Positions 36,477-46,886 of a stretch of 60,000 nt of DNA are shown in pieces. Each line of letters starts with the position of its first letter. The stretch's first letter is position 1. Below the pieces are notes generated by a model. The model ran no database searches and was not told where the DNA came from. It saw only the letters and a program-made list of their open reading frames with translations. The DNA is from Lineus longissimus. Lineage: Eukaryota > Nemertea > Pilidiophora > Heteronemertea > Lineidae. The translations under genes were made by a program, and so were the position numbers. The stretch is taken from NCBI RefSeq assembly GCF_910592395.1, contig NC_088325.1, positions 15,194,109 to 15,254,108 of the forward strand, read 5' to 3'.

Positions 36477-37718
36477 CTGGTTCTAGTGGCTTTGTTCTTG
36501 GTTTCCGTCCGATAAAATACGACAAATTTCCGATTCAGCCTGTCATCGACGCTACAGCCTCTCCTTCCGCCAGTATCAAGACAATACGCTATAATGCCGA
36601 CCCAATGATCAAGCCACAATCCTGAGGACTCATAAAACTTCAAACAAACACATATGTTATGATAAATGTATCCTATGTCAAACGAACACTTCTCAACTGG
36701 CTTAAAATCGTCCACACAGTATCTTGTAATGCACCTTGAGATTACAATACTACGACGAGGTCTTAAAAAACGAAATGTCAGGGTTTTGTATCAAGACTAC
36801 TCCCTCGACCAGTAGATGGCCTGGTTACCAAACTGGTAAGATGCTTTGTTTTCAATTTTTGCAACTTTCCAGCTCCTTAATCTTCTGTCATAAACGGTCA
36901 CATGGAGACTTCAAATGTACACTTCGGTTATTGGGGCTCTCTTAATAGTGGCTGTAACCGGGGGCAGCACGCATTGCGTAGCATAGCAGGTCCATCAACA
37001 TGGATCGATTTGTTACAGTGAAGTTGTTAAGGTACACATAATGAAAAGAAGTCAATAACGCTGGTTTTAAGAAATGTCACATTTTACTGCGGCGCTGCAA
37101 TCGTCCAAGAACAAGAATGTGTTGTATAAATTTGAATACAAGTTCCAAACATGTCATTTAAACTAACAATAGGCTTGCAACATCACTGAGAAGGAAACTT
37201 GTTATTTCTTATCAATTCAAGAGAAGATTTCCTTTGCCTCTGCATTGACATCTGGTAGACTTGCCTCCCTATATGTGCCTCCAAATACAATAGCCTGATT
37301 CTGCCGGCCTCGGGGTTTGACTACAACAGCGAGCGTGTGGCAAGAATCCCAGTCTAAAAGGACACCCCATAAAAGCTACATAGTTTCGATTTCGACATGT
37401 AGATGGCGTCTAAACACTTTTGATTGGCTAAGCACTCAAGGGGACAGCGACGGGGGTTGCTGGCGGTGAACGTTCGAAGCTTCTTTCTCCATATCAACTG
37501 TAGGTCAATGCCTGATATTACTTTACAGCGGCGGGTTCGAATTCCATTAGAATTGGTTGGTGACGTATCAATCGTTGGTAGATTCCAAACTTTGATGTCA
37601 TCTGAAGAATAAGATAACTTGAAAGCTACGGCTAAAACAGCTGAGAAGGTCAGAGAACTTAAAAACAGCTACTAATCATTGTTAGTATGTACAACAATCA
37701 AAGATAAAAATGGTGTTA
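36477..37718. other. Intergenic, no supported gene
   Basis: Between the start of the 173-aa gene and the stop of the cysteine-rich gene, both on the - strand. Short frames are present on both strands without splice support. The acceptor just upstream of the 36403-36476 exon suggests that a non-coding first exon of the 173-aa gene lies somewhere here or further right. Confidence 0.4.
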
Positions 37719-39328
37719 TCAGGTATCAATGTGTAACCCTACATCCGGTGCGTCATCTACCAGTGTTTCTGCGTCTGCAGAAATCTCTCTCCAAAACAAC
37801 GAGAGACGTAACAGCTCGGAAATGGAGATTGGTATATTCGTTGGGAAGATTGTTGTGTCCAAAAGATTTTTGACTGCCAGAAAGTGTCTTACCTACGCAG
37901 TGCAACTGCAGCGAACAACGTTCACACCTTTGAACTCTGCACCCGTGGCTTTCTCTCACGATGTTGACGTCAGGGTAGTTGTTCAAAAGCCTTCAAAAAG
38001 ATAAATGGAGTTTTAAAAAATATATAAAAATGCTCTCAGGAGCAGTTTGAACTCTTTTATCATTGGTGTATACTGTTGTAATAGCTTCGAAGCAATTGTC
38101 AGATGAAAGACCAACATATCTCACGCCAAAAACACCTAACAGAAACTCACTCGCCACTTACGTGGAGTAGATGCTGCAGTCAAATAAAACGGACTTTCCA
38201 GGGCATGAGCCTCCCGGATTGACACCAAGTCCAGTGGCCGGAAAGCTGATATGGTGGTGAGTGAGGCCTGGTCCGTACAGACACGTGAGCTTACTCTGAA
38301 AGAACATGCAGGGCATATTAGCACAGTCACCATCATCGTCGTCATCGTCGTCATCGTCATCATGATGACATGACTTCTTTTAAGGGGAACACTGACAGAG
38401 AAAGATGTCACCCTTGTACTCTAACATTCGCGAGATGATGAAGGAAACATTCAGGAAAGGAAACCTACACGTAAAAAATATAACACCGAAATGAATCTTA
38501 GACCGCACGAATGCATAACCGGACACAAAGTCTGAACTTCTGCCAACCCCGGCACTGATTCGACGTTTTCAAATGAGTATTGGCCAAGCTGTATTCGATA
38601 CTAGTAATGAATTTCCCGAGTCTTGTTATCATCGCTATGTTTCCATGAAACAAGAGTATTACAGCAGCCTCTCTGTAACAAATCCATCACACTCTTGCAA
38701 CGGAGAGGTGTGAAGAGCAATCACAAAATGCGGCTTGAGATCTCTGCTGCCAATAACTTCTGGAAGAAATGTTACTCATAAGTACACGTATCTCTACCGG
38801 GCGACTGCAATGACGGACCTGAATTTCCAGGGAAAACATTCGCCTGTTCGCTGTCAGCGTTGCCTTTGAGCATTACATGTCAAATGCGATGAAAACAATA
38901 ACAAAACAGTATGTGATAGAGCAAAGGAACTTTTATAAAATCAATGTTTTTGTTATTTGGCAACCATTTTGAACGTTGGCGGCCAGCTTGGATTTGAGGC
39001 AAAGTCCATGCAGCGAGGCTAAAACCGTCAAGGAGAAAAACCATCGAGAAAACATTGACTGGAACTGATTTGATAGCGCTCTGTGTTTCCCTTATCACTA
39101 TACATGTGAAAAGATTTTTAACTGTTCTTACCATTACAGCGCCATCCACATCATTCCTTTTCGTGCTCATGCATGTCCCGTTCTCCAACAGTCGCGACCC
39201 GTCTGAAGAGGCCATCGCTACTTCGCATCGTATGGGAACATAATCCTTTGGGCAGGGACTGCTCAAGCTCACAAAATTACCTGACTGGACCGCAAATTGT
39301 CCGTGCAGGAACTTTACTCCGTCTGCAT
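37719..39328 (-). CDS. Cysteine-rich, probably secreted protein with a PCSK9 C-domain-like module (3' part)
   Basis: Exons in transcript order: 39132-39328, 38162-38295, 37893-37936, 37719-37774 (stop TGA), all phase-consistent. The first begins with two bases of a split codon, so 5' exons are missing. Exon 1 carries VSLSSPCPKDYVPIRCEVAM then LLENGTCMSTKRNDVDGAVM. The spacing (C, six residues, C, Asn-Gly/Asn-Thr before C, then a GAV motif and another C) resembles repeat modules of the Cys/His-rich C-terminal domain of PCSK9. Exon 2 adds SKLTCLYGPG... and three more Cys; the tail reads VQRCERCSLQLHCV. No subtilisin-type catalytic exon was found in the window, so it need not be a protease. N-X-T (NGT) offers one glycosylation site. 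The two small last exons are less certain than the first two. Confidence 0.5.
38326..38364. repeat. (ATC)n-type microsatellite
   Basis: An imperfect run of CATCATCGTCGTCATCG words in the intron of the cysteine-rich gene. It is a simple trinucleotide repeat with no coding role visible. Confidence 0.8.
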
Positions 39329-39642
39329 CTGTGGGGAGAAACGTAAGAGGCTCATTAAAACGATGTTTGAGTGTAGCCTCCCCATCTACACGCACGCATG
39401 CGTATTAGGCACCAAAACAAGCGCACGTACGCACGCGCACTACCACCTCTCCTCCCCACCCGCACACACAAAACAATGGCTACGGCCTTGATGACGTCGT
39501 CCGGATGATAATGGTGAAACAAAATCAAAGCCGAGTTTGCCTCCTACAATCCTGTAAACCACGATAACAGTTTCCCTTCATTTCGTTAATATCGGGTGAG
39601 AATAAAGATGGCGCTAAACTCATCGGCAGACCAATCTTTCGT

Positions 39643-39835
39643 ATGAACATGGCACAAACGTACCGAAAAATGCCATCGCCAACAAGAGTAAAAGCACTCC
39701 TTTATGAAACATCGTCCTCGCCGCGGGCTGCCGTCCTCAAAAACCAACTGAAGCTAGCAAACGCAGGACAAACGCCTAATTATCTTTTAGGATTAGAGCC
39801 TGTTGACAAAGGTTATCCGGCCTGGCTTCAAATCA
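39643..39835 (+). CDS. Possible first coding exon of a + strand gene
   Basis: ATG codons at 39643 and 39649 (context AACATGGCA) open a 64-codon frame. It reads MAQTYRKMPSPTRVKALLYE..., continues to ANAGQTPNYLLGLEPVDKGY and ends PAWLQI at a good donor, A|GTAAGA. The composition is protein-like and soluble. A YY1-like AAAGATGGCG element at 39606 lies just upstream, as often seen at metazoan start sites. The next exon was not identified. A short candidate at 42,16x (ILAVVNSSKLVKAQLDR then stop) fits the phase but is weak. It lies opposite the 5' side of the cysteine-rich gene, so the two may be divergent or overlapping. The family is not recognised. Confidence 0.4.
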
Positions 39836-40182
39836 GTAAGAAATATCCACGTCCATGTAGTCTTCGATTCAATCATCCTCAAATGAATAATTAAGTGTCA
39901 GTCCATGATACCACCATGCAGGATCATGCAAATGGTGGCAAGGTGGGGGGTCAACAGATCTAGTTGTAATTTCTACCACAGACCTGTCCTAGGGTACTAT
40001 GAAGGCTGATGGATTGGTTTCGAAAATAACCCCACAGTTTTGGGGTACGGCTGTTAACCATTTCCTACTCATTTTCCTTTTAAAAAAACATGCATTATCC
40101 CTCAAAATAGGCTAAGTCTTTTGTCAATTTTCGTGCATCAAACAGAATTATCACTAAACACCGCCTATTGAAATTGAAAGTA

Positions 40183-40360
40183 CAGTAGAACCTCCCTTAG
40201 CGGACACCTCTCTAATAAGGACACCCTCTCTATTAAGGACACTGGTTTTGGTCCCAAATTGGTTGTTACCATTCAATTTTACCTCTCTAATCAGGACACC
40301 TCTCTATTAAGGACAGTACTTTTCAGTCCCAAGGGTGTCCTTAATAGAGAGGTTCTACTG
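40183..40360. mobile_element. 178-bp MITE with TA target-site duplication (Tc1/mariner-pogo type)
   Basis: Terminal inverted repeats begin CAGTAGAACCTC and end GAGGTTCTACTG. They extend about 27 bases with mismatches (left GGACACC, right GGTGTCC). TA dinucleotides at 40181-40182 and 40361-40362 are the target duplication. CAGTAGAACCTC ends with TA targets are typical of Tigger/pogo-like elements. The interior repeats CTCTCTATTAAGGACA-type words in both orientations and has no transposase, so it was mobilised in trans. Confidence 0.9.
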
Positions 40361-41047
40361 TACATGATCTGAGCTACCTTTTCATGCCTTTTGTTTTGCC
40401 CCAGGTACATTTTAATGACAGGTACAGTACGTCCCAAAAACAATGCAATCTCAAATTTCAGTAAAAAGGCAATTTTAACTCTCCTTTAGCTCCAACACTG
40501 CAGTTTTTTAGGTGATGCCACTTCCAGGTAAGGAAGTCAGAATGCTGTTTTTTAATTTGCAAAAGAAAAAATTCCGGCCGCCCTTACGGTTTTCCGGTGA
40601 GGGGGTCGAGTCGCGCCCTTCTCACTGGTGCCCATTTTTTGCCCATTCCCTCAGATAACTGACGAAATACACATGCTTTCCAAATAAAATTACATTTTTA
40701 ACTCACACAACGTAGTGAGTGTAATGGTTACGTATGTGTATAAAGTGTAAACAAAATTCATATATCCATCATGTCCATCGAATCTGAAAAAATTTGTGCA
40801 GACCCATGACAGTTCCGGTTCCGGTACAGTTTGTTGCATTCCATACGGGCCGCGCTTGCCGATCCTGCTTTCACGACGCACCGCAACCACAGTTACCATG
40901 ATTCCCGTTGTTGACGCAATTATTTCATGACGTCATGAGCCATTGACCAATCACGCAAGTAGATTTATTCACACCGGCGCCACTGTCTTGAAGTGTATCT
41001 AAAAATCGTCTGCTACGGCGGAGACAGTTGTGACATTTCATTGCAGA

Positions 41048-41374
41048 CGTGTCGTAATTTATGCTCGGAAATGATCGGTGTGGAAATGATCAGTGATATG
41101 GTGCACTTCAGGGTGAGAGGTTCTAACTTGGGACAGCCACATCTCATACTTAGTGCCCTCGATAGATCAGTACACATGTAACCACTTAATGCCCGATTAC
41201 ACACGCTGTTTACTACTTATGGTATTTATTATTAGTTGACAGTTACGAGAGAGAATTTCGCCTTGTCTATTGAATATGAGCGTCTCCAAGGTTCTGTTAG
41301 GCCAATGCCTCCACAATGTCAAGAAAGTTATAGAATTACAAAGCACAGCCACCAAGTTCATCAAAGAGGCAACG
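41048..41374. repeat. 327-bp dispersed repeat, copy B
   Basis: Second copy of the repeat at 31799-32126, same orientation, several percent diverged. It begins CGTGTCGTAATTTATGCTCG and ends CAACG. Immediately after its end comes a patchwork segment (41377-41441) copied from 39.3 and 39.9 kb. Confidence 0.85.
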
Positions 41375-41376
41375 AC

Positions 41377-41441
41377 ACTGCTCAAGCTCACAAAATTACC
41401 TGACTGGACCGCAATTCAATCATCCTCAAATGAATAATTAA
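41377..41441. other. Patchwork insertion of two fragments from about 2 kb upstream
   Basis: Bases 41377-41414 equal 39258-39295 (part of the first known exon of the cysteine-rich gene). Bases 41414-41441 equal 39867-39894 (first intron of the + strand candidate gene). Both are in the same orientation. The 571 bases between the sources are missing, and the junction has a 1-3 base overlap (ATT). It is non-coding here. Confidence 0.9.
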
Positions 41442-41551
41442 TTATCTGTGTACCTGGTCAGTTTGTGCGACAGTTATTGGTTTTTCAGATAAACGTCCAG
41501 AACTATAATTATTTTTACGGGAGGGGGGCGTCAACTTTGACGAAAATGATT

Positions 41552-41577
41552 AATGATGATGATGATGATGATGATGG
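41552..41577. repeat. (ATG)n microsatellite
   Basis: An uninterrupted GATGATGATG run, followed by imperfect GACGA words. Confidence 0.85.
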
Positions 41578-43133
41578 CGACGACAATGTGACGATGACGA
41601 AGCCGACGTGACGATGTTGATAAATTGACGCGAATCTCTGACTATTTTTAGTTCGATGGTTGGGTGTCCGAATACGGTACCCCCCCTCCCCCCTTGGCAA
41701 ATGCAACTGATCAACTGCTATAATGAATAAAGAGGTCAAAGCTCTTGAAGTGCAAGCATCAAGTGGGCAAGGAGGATTAGGATTTAGGTAAACAAGCGTA
41801 TGCAATCTGCAACACTGGCAGACAAAGGGCCCTGCGGCGGGGTGATCGTATCAGTTAGGGTCCGTCGTCCGTGAGGGAAGATTCGAAGAGGTGTGTTCAT
41901 TCCGTTATCAAGCCGCCCTTCGAGAGCCGTTTCTCGAATTTTCGTTTGGCCACATTCAGCGTGGATGGAATTAGGAATCATAACAAATTATCGCATTTCG
42001 ATGGTCGTATCATAAATGATCACCCTTGTATCTGTTTCTTGTACACTGGTCATGGTATTTAGGATCCAGCTCATCATTGCCCAAGTTGCTGAATGATGCA
42101 CACCACGGCCGCTCAGTTCTGCACAGTTGTTGAGAGAACATTAACATTTGGTGAGTTTCTTCTTGCAGTTCTTGCAGTTGTAAATTCGAGCAAATTGGTC
42201 AAAGCGCAGCTCGATCGGGTGTAACATTCTGAGTGTTTCCCTCTCTGTGTTTCCCCTTATTGTTTAGGAAACTGGAAAATGATTTGACACGATTTTCTGT
42301 ATTCCCGGCCATATTGAAAAGCCATGGTAATGGTCTATCTAGCCTTGAGGCTGGTTAATACACGAAGTTCTAGCTGTTTATTGTATGGAGACACTGAAAT
42401 AGTTGGGAACATCCACAGATGTTACACCGGGTTACAGTCACTCCGGGTCCAGACGAGACTAGAGAAGCGCTTTGGCCATTGCTGATTTAGATGCATGTAT
42501 TTTGATATTCAAGCGCCTCCCGATCCCCGTTTGTATGTTCCCTATAGGATGATGTACACATTGGCCGACATGAACAGCTCCTCTAGATCTGATAAGATCA
42601 ACAAATCCAAACTGTAACCGACCCTAATCCGTCTGAGAAAAAAATCAATCCAAGCAGAAATTTCATGCTTCTTTGCGAATCACGGAATTTTTGTCAAATC
42701 CTTTCAACAGACGGGTAAATATTTGCCCTAATCCCGCGACTCTCGGTTGAAAGACCTAACCCGATTAAGGATCATCAATGCTGCCTCTTATCCGCGGTCC
42801 AGTGGTCATGGGTATAGAGCAACCCTTTTCATAGTGTTTGAAAACATCTCATCATCTCATATAACCATTGACAAAAGCCGCGAACGATGCAAAAAGTGTT
42901 GGCCCTTGCAAACAGACCGATCCGTGTTTTTCAACAAAATCCTATAATTGCAATAACTGGAATGAAAAAGCCCGGAAATCATCTCCCCTTTTCATAAAAA
43001 TGGAAAGAATAGCTTAAATTTGTTTTTTCCAAAGATGTCTATTAAGTAAACTGCGCTTTTGTTGCAAGTTTCTTTCAAGTGCTACGATTAGGAAGCGCGC
43101 TGTCAGATTATGTAAACAGTGCTAACGGAAACA
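41578..43133. other. Intergenic, nothing clear
   Basis: No exon with both borders is convincing. A short phase-1 candidate near 42,165 is preceded by CTTCTTGCAG and reaches a stop after about 20 codons. It could be the end of the + strand gene that starts at 39643, but the support is weak. Confidence 0.4.
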
Positions 43134-43218
43134 AAATGGCTGCCCAGCAGGACAAAATGGCCGCGCAGCCGCATGGGCGTTTTTGGGAGGCGACCCACGG
43201 TGAAGCAACTGTTCATAC

Positions 43219-43383
43219 CTCCTAAGACGAAACAGCCAAGACCCAGCAGTTGATTCCACATGTTTTCGTGCATTGCAATGCACTGAGGACCATGCAGTGA
43301 GTCGGGCCAGAACATCCTCCCATAGCAGGTCTTTGGATCGACCCAAAGGCCTGGTGTTGGAGGACTGGCCTGAAGCACAGCCA
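43219..43383 (-). CDS. Candidate internal exon of a membrane protein
   Basis: Acceptor CCTCTCAG and donor GGAG|GTATGA frame a 165-base phase-1/phase-1 exon. It reads AVLQASPPTPGLWVDPKTCY, then GRMFWPDSLHGPQCIAMHEN, then MWNQLLGLGCFVLGG. The last part looks like the start of a membrane helix after a short extramembrane loop with two Cys. Neighbouring exons were not found: an open frame upstream (43437-43578, EGATSFSPVTREPDKDYSCH) has a good acceptor but the wrong exit phase. The family is not recognised. Confidence 0.35.
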
Positions 43384-45235
43384 CTGAGAGGAAGCACTGA
43401 TATTCTCTAATAGTTGTCTCACATTGGATGTAGAGTGCCCGTAATTAACTTTCCCACGCTGCAGTAAAGAGTCAGCCATGTCAACATAAAACATGACAAT
43501 GTCGAGGTGACAAGAGTAATCCTTGTCTGGCTCTCTCGTCACGGGGCTGAAGGATGTTGCCCCCTCTTCTTGTGACACTAAACCCTCTCAGAAACAAGCA
43601 AAAGTCAAGTACCATTCAGCTGATTGAAGCAGATTTGCTTTTTTAGTTAAAAATAGAGCAATCACTTAGCAAATGACTGGCTATTGGTGCGTATCTCTGA
43701 TGTTTATAATTGACATTCGACGTCGTGATTTCGATTCTTCGTTGCTCCTTGTTCAAGGAGAGAGATATCATCTTGACCTACAAGGCCTAATACTCTAGTT
43801 CATGTATAGCCTGGGTTGTTGCAGTCAATAGTAGATGCTGTACAAACATGGGGTGACGTGATAGAGCTATTCCTTCAAAAAACAAGAAAATTGGGGATGT
43901 GGGGGGAGAGGTAAGGCTACCAGGGTCATAATCCGACTTCAAGCTAAATCCTGTCGAATACAATACAGAAACTGAAGGGTTTATAGCTTGTCCATCTCTA
44001 ATAATTTGCATTCCTTTCTGTTTTGATGGGTAATGTTTTGCAATGTGGGTGGCGTCTCTAAATTAGTGCGTTTGAAAGGAAAGCAAATTCCTCAAATATT
44101 CCTCTCTTAGCAACAGGTTCAATTTGAAAAACAGGCGTTATTTTTTAGGATCATTATCTTTCTAGCGCTCTATTCTACCCACCTGAACCTGAAAGATCCC
44201 ATCATATTTCTAAATTATTTTCTGGAATTCAAATAAATGTCGATGCCCGGCTCCAGGTTATACTATATCCTGGTATTGTGCTGAAATATCGTATCGTATT
44301 GAAACGTGATGGGCCTAGGACGCGGTTCATCACCGTCTGCTCATCCATTTGCCTCCGGCCTCGTTCCCGCATCACTAAAACCCAAACAAATCTGTTGACA
44401 CAACCTCTGTACCAATTGTCGCATCATATTTTATTGTGGGAAAGCAAATATTATTTGATAGAGCTCTCCTCAGTGGCCTGAGGACAGGACCCATCCTGAC
44501 TAACCTGTTCCCCGGAAGGCTTGGTATGAATCCCCGAGTGATCAGAGCGTCAACTTCAATGATTCTGTGTGTCGAAGGGTACGAGACTAAACAAATGAAA
44601 CATATTCATGAAAAAGTTCAATGTTCTTTTATGACCGTTATTATCAACTTTTTTGGCGAGAGACATTTCTAACTGTTTAGGCTACACGTTTTGATGTTTT
44701 TTGTACTGTGGTCTCGGGCACGGCGACCCAGACATGTTCACAAGACAAGATACAGCCTCATTTGTCGTATTAGCAAATCTTTTCATGAGGTGCGAAGCAA
44801 TATTAACCTCAAACTACTCTTAAGTGCGAAGGCAACGCCCATGAACAGTGCTGAACCCCCAGAGAACAATATGACCGTTTAACGGCCGATTTGCCCCCTT
44901 TTTGTTTGTCCACACGACCCTCCTTTCGGATTTAAAAAACGGATAAAGTACTAGCATGCGCCGCAGGGGTCATTACGCCCTTTTGGCTGTGTGTAGATAC
45001 TGTCATGACTGTGTTACAGGGATTAACTGTTTTTTCTTAAAGATGACTTTAGGGGAACAGTGCGTGTAGTGAGAGGGACAATTTATGATAAAAGGGACCG
45101 TAAAGTACCACCTGTAAAACACCTAAAGTGGCATATGGGCATTCGGAACATAATACACTTTACTATTTCCGATGCCTTTTGGTAATCAAATGTAGTAGAA
45201 GATTGTACCCAAGGAACCCGCCAAACTGCTCTAAC

Positions 45236-45307
45236 CTTTCTTGTACTGGCATTGGTTTCAATACTATTGGCATCGTTTTGGCCTTTAAAAAGAAGCGATG
45301 ATGCCAT
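45236..45307 (-). CDS. Candidate first coding exon, 24 codons
   Basis: ATG at 45307 lies in a strong start context that is also a YY1-type word (GGGCAAGATGGCA). It reads MASSLLFKGQNDANSIETNA then STRK and ends at donor AAG|GTTAGA in phase 0. Downstream exons were not linked. A segment near 44.5 kb (IIEVDALITRGFIPSLPGN with donor CAG|GTTAGT) is on the right side but does not fit the phase. It may start the same gene as the 43219-43383 exon. Confidence 0.3.
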
Positions 45308-46627
45308 CTTGCCCACATTTTTCTCCCTGAAGGGAAAACTGTCAAAAGTTGCATTTGCCGAAAAGAGCAGCGAAATTCTGCTACAAACATTAAAATCAAC
45401 ACATTCTCCTATGTGTCGCAAGCAGTTCATGTAACACGTACACGCCGCGCTCGGGTGACTAATCATAATATGCTCGATTAGATAATTAATTGACAAGATT
45501 GAATAATAATCGGATTAATTGATTAATAATAGTTTGTACGGGCCTTGCGAACGCGCCCGAGTCGTAGTGTCAGACGTGGCCACGAACGCCGCGTGTCACC
45601 AGAGGGCTGGAGATTTCTCTCGAAACATTTTCATATTCCTCGATGATCTAACTATTCATTCATCATCAGTTTATTGATGTTTTTTTGAAAACGCCACAAT
45701 TTGTTTCACTCGACCTCTGGAGATCTCTGTTAAAACATTACATGTTAAAGACCATGGATATACATTAAAAAAACTGACCTCTGACTCTGTGAACTCTTAT
45801 CAACAACTGTTGATTCGTTGATCATTGATGAAATTATTATTTTAGAAAGTGACATGTTTTGTTATGGTCAGACAGAGTCAATTCATTCACAGTCATTCAT
45901 AGTTAATTTGGCAAATGCAACCAGATAACAGCCTTTGAAACAATATGCTCCTGGACAGTGTAAAAGAAAACGGAGTCCCCAGAAAGTTGAGACCTCTTTG
46001 CTTGGCCACGAATAAGACAGCAACTAAGATTGATATTTCAAAATATGTCTGTACTGTGATTGGCAATCGAAGAAAACAAACGTCTGCAATTCGTTTATTG
46101 TTCCCTATACATGTTCTTATTAGAGGGGCTGAATGATGAAAAGAATCGGAAAGAAATTGGTTCCATGAAATCATTTGGCTTGGGGTCAAACTAATCACTT
46201 GCTCATCTGCAGCACTATTTTATCGACCACGCGATTCCTACGATTAATATGATCGGTATTATTCGATAAAAGCAGGAAATTATTAAAGTAAAATTTGTTG
46301 TGCTAAGCGCAATATGACTGACTGTAAGTCGAATAACTTGGCTTTGGGTTGAAACCCCGTGAATCCTGGCACCCAAACTGTAGCATCTACAAAGTCCCGC
46401 TCCCCAATCCGTCAGTCTCCCGGCGACTCACGGCTTGGCGACAAAAACAGATTCCATTCTAATATCATTAATATGTTTACAAGGCGAGAAACAGTTTTAA
46501 TTTGCTTCCACTGACCTCAAAAAGTCCATTAACACTTTTCTTTTAATCGCTTTCAAAACTGTATAATCGTGAAATAAATTGTTAGTTTGGCAAAACAAAG
46601 GGTTTCGCACCATGCGGGGTGTCGTGA

Positions 46628-46886
46628 TTACGTCACGGGGTTGGTGCGCTCTAATTGGCTGAAGCAACGTGCGGTCAGTTCAGTTGCATCCTGGGGCGGA
46701 TTTAGGGGGTGTGGGGATAAAACCGGCGAGTGTAGCTCATGGCTGTCATTTCAAAACAGACAAGGCAGTACTCACTTGGGATATATCTAGCACTAGTTAT
46801 CGACGTTTTTATCGAACATTCCTCATCAGTTATACATATTTTGGATACAACCATCAACAACAGCATTCTTTGATTGTCTTAAATCG
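46628..46886 (+). promoter_or_regulatory. Possible promoter and non-coding first exon
   Basis: A CRE-like TTACGTCA at 46628-46635 in a locally GC-rich stretch precedes sequence ending in a strong donor, AAATCG|GTGAGT, at 46886. No ATG-led frame reaches the donor convincingly. This would fit a + strand 5' UTR exon, but no downstream coding exon was found. It is a motif-level inference only. Confidence 0.2.

Noticed and set aside
43222-43578. 118-codon - strand frame as a single exon
   Set aside because: Its 3' half overlaps the better-bordered exon at 43219-43383 in another frame, and its internal donor (AAT|GTGAGA) leaves an implausible 50-base intron with a phase mismatch.
45083-45496. 137-codon open frame on the - strand
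   Set aside because: The 24-codon start exon at 45236-45307 lies here in the same frame with a good donor. The rest of the open frame reads through the intron and upstream sequence and has no recognisable content.
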